Assembly (NCBI RefSeq): GCF_002954585.1
Contig: NZ_MSCI01000002.1
Coordinates: 660,089-724,088, forward strand
Direction of reading: 5' to 3'
Origin: Vibrio chagasii
Lineage (GTDB): Bacteria; Pseudomonadota; Gammaproteobacteria; Enterobacterales; Vibrionaceae
DNA length: 64,000 bases
The notes beneath the pieces are model-generated. The model did not search any database. It was not told the origin of the DNA and saw only the letters and a program-made list of their open reading frames with translations. Below, piece after piece: positions 62,279 through 64,000 of this stretch; positions within the stretch are counted from its first letter, which is position 1, and every line of letters begins with the position of its first letter. The translations under genes and the position numbers were made by a program.

Positions 62279-63235
62279 ATGAGTAGTATTTTAGAGTGTA
62301 TTCGTACTGTTGGACGAGGAGAAAGAGGGCGTAAGCCTTTATCGTTCGAACAAGCCTACCGCATCATGGATGAGTATTTAAGCGGACAGGTCGGTGACGA
62401 CCAGATGGCTATGCTACTGATGTTAATTCGTGTGCAGAACGAGACCAATGAAGAGATTGCTGGCTTTGTTAAAGCGTTTCAATCTCGCGTACCCGATTTA
62501 GGGGCTGATATTGATTGGCCGTGTTATGCCGGTAAGCGCAATGAAAGTGCAAGTGGTAAGCCTTGGAACTTGCTTGCTGCTAAGATCTTGGCGGATAACG
62601 GCTACAAGGTATTAATGCATGGTTACATGGATCAGCCGAGCGGTAGAACGCACGTAGAAAGCCATTTGCAAGATGTCGGTGTGCAACGTGCTGATAACCC
62701 TGAACATGCTAAGTCGATCCTTGAGCAAGATGGCATTGCTTATTTGCCGTTGGCAAATTTTGCTCCTGAAGCGCAAACCATGATTGGTTGGAAGCATCGT
62801 TATGGGTTGAGAACGCCGATCAATACGGTGGTTCGAGCATTGAACCCTGGTGGTGGGCGTTTAGGTTTACGTGGCAGCTTTCACCCTGGCTTCCCACAAC
62901 TTCATGCTGAAGTTGAGCATGTGATTGGCAACAAATCTCATTCGGTTATCTCTTTCAAAGGAATGAACGGTGAGTCGGAATACAACCCGAAAGTGAGTCA
63001 AACGGTATGGATGAGCTCTCCTGATAAAGTTGAGTCTTTCTATTGGGAAGAGATGATGAACTCAGATCTACCACTACCGAGTGAATGTGTACTCGGGACG
63101 CCGGCTGAAGAGATGACTTTGATGGCAAACACAGTGGTTGATAGTATGACTGCAATTTTGTTTGCGGAGACGCATGACAAAACTGAGGCCTACCAAAAAG
63201 CGGTACGCCTATGGCATGAGTACTGTGCACGTTAG
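62279..63235 (+). CDS. ybiB: YbiB/TrpD2 family nucleic-acid-binding protein
   Basis: A 318-residue protein with the fold of anthranilate phosphoribosyltransferase but without its active-site motifs, as in E. coli YbiB: SILECIRTVGRGERGRKPLS, FEQAYRIMDEYLSGQVGDDQ, MAMLLMLIRV and LNPGGGRLGLRGSFHPGFPQ. YbiB binds nucleic acids and is LexA-controlled in E. coli; I see no LexA box here. GGAAGAG lies 12 bases before the ATG. Confidence 0.9.
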   Translation: MSSILECIRTVGRGERGRKPLSFEQAYRIMDEYLSGQVGDDQMAMLLMLIRVQNETNEEIAGFVKAFQSRVPDLGADIDWPCYAGKRNESASGKPWNLLAAKILADNGYKVLMHGYMDQPSGRTHVESHLQDVGVQRADNPEHAKSILEQDGIAYLPLANFAPEAQTMIGWKHRYGLRTPINTVVRALNPGGGRLGLRGSFHPGFPQLHAEVEHVIGNKSHSVISFKGMNGESEYNPKVSQTVWMSSPDKVESFYWEEMMNSDLPLPSECVLGTPAEEMTLMANTVVDSMTAILFAETHDKTEAYQKAVRLWHEYCAR

Positions 63236-63261
63236 TTAAAAGACGATAGAGCTTGTAAGAG

Positions 63262-63288
63262 AAGGTCAGCGATTGCTGGCCTTTTTTG
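63262..63288 (+). terminator. Terminator of ybiB
   Basis: AAGGTCAGC, loop GATT, GCTGGCCTT, then TTTTG. One wobble. Confidence 0.88.
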
Positions 63289-63325
63289 TATCGGGTGTTT
63301 CGGTTAAATGGTCAGGACTGAACCA

Positions 63326-63598
63326 CTATTTTACTCGCATCAGCCTATGCATTTTGTCTTCGAATTGAATCTCGATAACCTGTGATATCTTCATTTTATC
63401 GACACGATCGAGCATTTTTGATTGGTAATCACGCTTTCTCATCCACTCTAGCGGTTCTTTAAAGGCATCCTCATTAATGACAAATGATTGCTCAGTAATC
63501 GAATCTTCAAAGATATGAACCACCCAAATACGGGACTGAAAATCCAGCAATGTGCTGAAGTAAGTTTTGATCTTAGAGATGGCGGTGGATAAAGACAT
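63326..63598 (-). CDS. Small hypothetical protein
   Basis: A 90-residue cytoplasmic protein with mixed alpha/beta character: SRIWVVHIFEDSITEQSFVI, LEWMRKRDYQSKMLDRVDKM. No family recognised. It is similarly oriented to the broken small gene at 63727, with an AT-rich gap of 128 bases. Confidence 0.6.
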   Translation of the reverse strand: MSLSTAISKIKTYFSTLLDFQSRIWVVHIFEDSITEQSFVINEDAFKEPLEWMRKRDYQSKMLDRVDKMKISQVIEIQFEDKMHRLMRVK

Positions 63599-63726
63599 AC
63601 GAGACCGAATAAAGAGGAGAACTTGGTGTTTATCAAGTATACCGTTTGTTGCTCAAGCTTGTCAGTCTGAATTCGGCAACCACTCGAACATGGCTGCCGT
63701 ATAGCGAAGGGGGAGTATGTGAATGG

Positions 63727-63963
63727 TTAGTTGAAGAACATGCCGAAATCGATCTCTTGCTCTTTTTGATATTTGACGAGCTTGACCCTTAGATTGTGTT
63801 GAGTGGCCAAATCAATGGCTAGATTCGACATGTTTTTTATTTCATCGAGACAATTCGAAACCAGAGGCTTTTCTTGGTTATCGATAGTGGCAATGAGTGT
63901 GTTGTCAGTGCCGTGCTAGCCCTTATAAACATACGCATACATAGGATTTTCGTTGTGTTGCAT
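63727..63963 (-). pseudogene. Small gene interrupted by an in-frame amber codon
   Basis: GAGAAAG lies before an ATG at 63963. The frame reads MQHNENPMYAYVYKG, a TAG at 63918-63916, then HGTDNTLIATIDNQEKPLVS, NCLDEIKNMSNLAIDLATQH, NLRVKLVKYQKEQEIDFGMF and a TAA at 63729-63727. Without the TAG it would be a clean 78-residue protein with a good ribosome site. CAG to TAG (KGQHG) is the likely change. Re-initiation at the internal ATG (NM-S) is possible but has no visible ribosome site. Confidence 0.65.
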
Positions 63964-64000
63964 AAACTTTCTCAAATGGTGTTTTTATTATTGATGCGGT

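Noticed and set aside
1-64000. CRISPR arrays, tRNA genes, insertion sequences, integron attC sites.
   Set aside because: I saw no regularly spaced repeats, tRNA-like folds, transposase genes or attC-like pairs.

Overview
The window looks like a stretch of a Vibrio chromosome, probably of the Splendidus clade. The evidence is protein-level resemblance throughout, moderate GC, and Vibrio-type gene sets: an aerobactin uptake locus in the order vatC-vatD-vatB-iutR-iutA, a lipocalin lipoprotein and AhpCF. The block tesB-ybaY-atl-ffs (positions 12-2965) is also shared with Escherichia coli. The species-level assignment is inference. I found no tRNA, rRNA, IS element, prophage or CRISPR array.

Layout. 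0-3 kb: thioesterase TesB, lipoprotein YbaY, the alkyltransferase-like protein Atl, a membrane protein and the 4.5S (SRP) RNA. 3-7.8 kb: a periplasmic amino-acid-type binding protein, a small lipoprotein, an AraC regulator beside an AzlCD exporter, a NIPSNAP protein, and an RNase HI with a viroplasmin domain. 7.9-11.7 kb: a small polysaccharide cluster (GT4 divergent from GT2 plus a Wzx-like flippase). 11.8-19.1 kb: LysE exporter, two APH-type kinases, a GNAT gene broken by an amber codon, a periplasmic glutathione peroxidase with DUF3429, an AarF/ABC1 kinase, a 31-residue membrane peptide, a DCC thiol protein and a DUF1439 lipoprotein. 19.3-22.3 kb: a CDGSH protein next to a GltB-like FMN/Fe-S oxidoreductase, then an NADPH:FMN reductase with a SoxR box, and soxR. 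22.3-22.8 kb: two gene remnants (ChbG-like and serine dehydratase). 22.9-27.6 kb: Lrp/LysE divergent pair, ahpCF with an OxyR-type site, and a VOC protein. 28-30.6 kb: a serine hydrolase on AT-rich DNA, an RlpA-like lipoprotein and a hypothetical protein.

30.7-47.4 kb is largely an iron-uptake region. It holds an AraC regulator divergent from a Fur-box-driven esterase and TonB receptor (catecholate type). A secreted trypsin-like protease and a hypothetical secreted protein follow. Then comes the aerobactin-type receptor IutA with its GntR repressor, the VatCDB transporter and a divergent MFS protein. No siderophore biosynthesis genes occur in the window, so both loci look like xenosiderophore use. 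47.5-54.1 kb: an outer-membrane barrel, lipocalin Blc, and a TetR-RND efflux system with a perfect palindromic operator. 54.8-59.5 kb: cyoABCDE, the cytochrome bo3 quinol oxidase operon. 59.6-64 kb: PpiB, DsbA, a small exported protein, a second TetR regulator, a YbiB (TrpD2) protein, a small hypothetical protein and another amber-interrupted small gene.

Regulatory reading is unusually rich here. It includes one strong SoxR promoter with the 19-bp spacer of the MerR class, a four-part OxyR-type site, three Fur boxes, a TetR palindrome, and about 20 hairpin terminators. Two groups of those terminators share nearly the same stem sequence.
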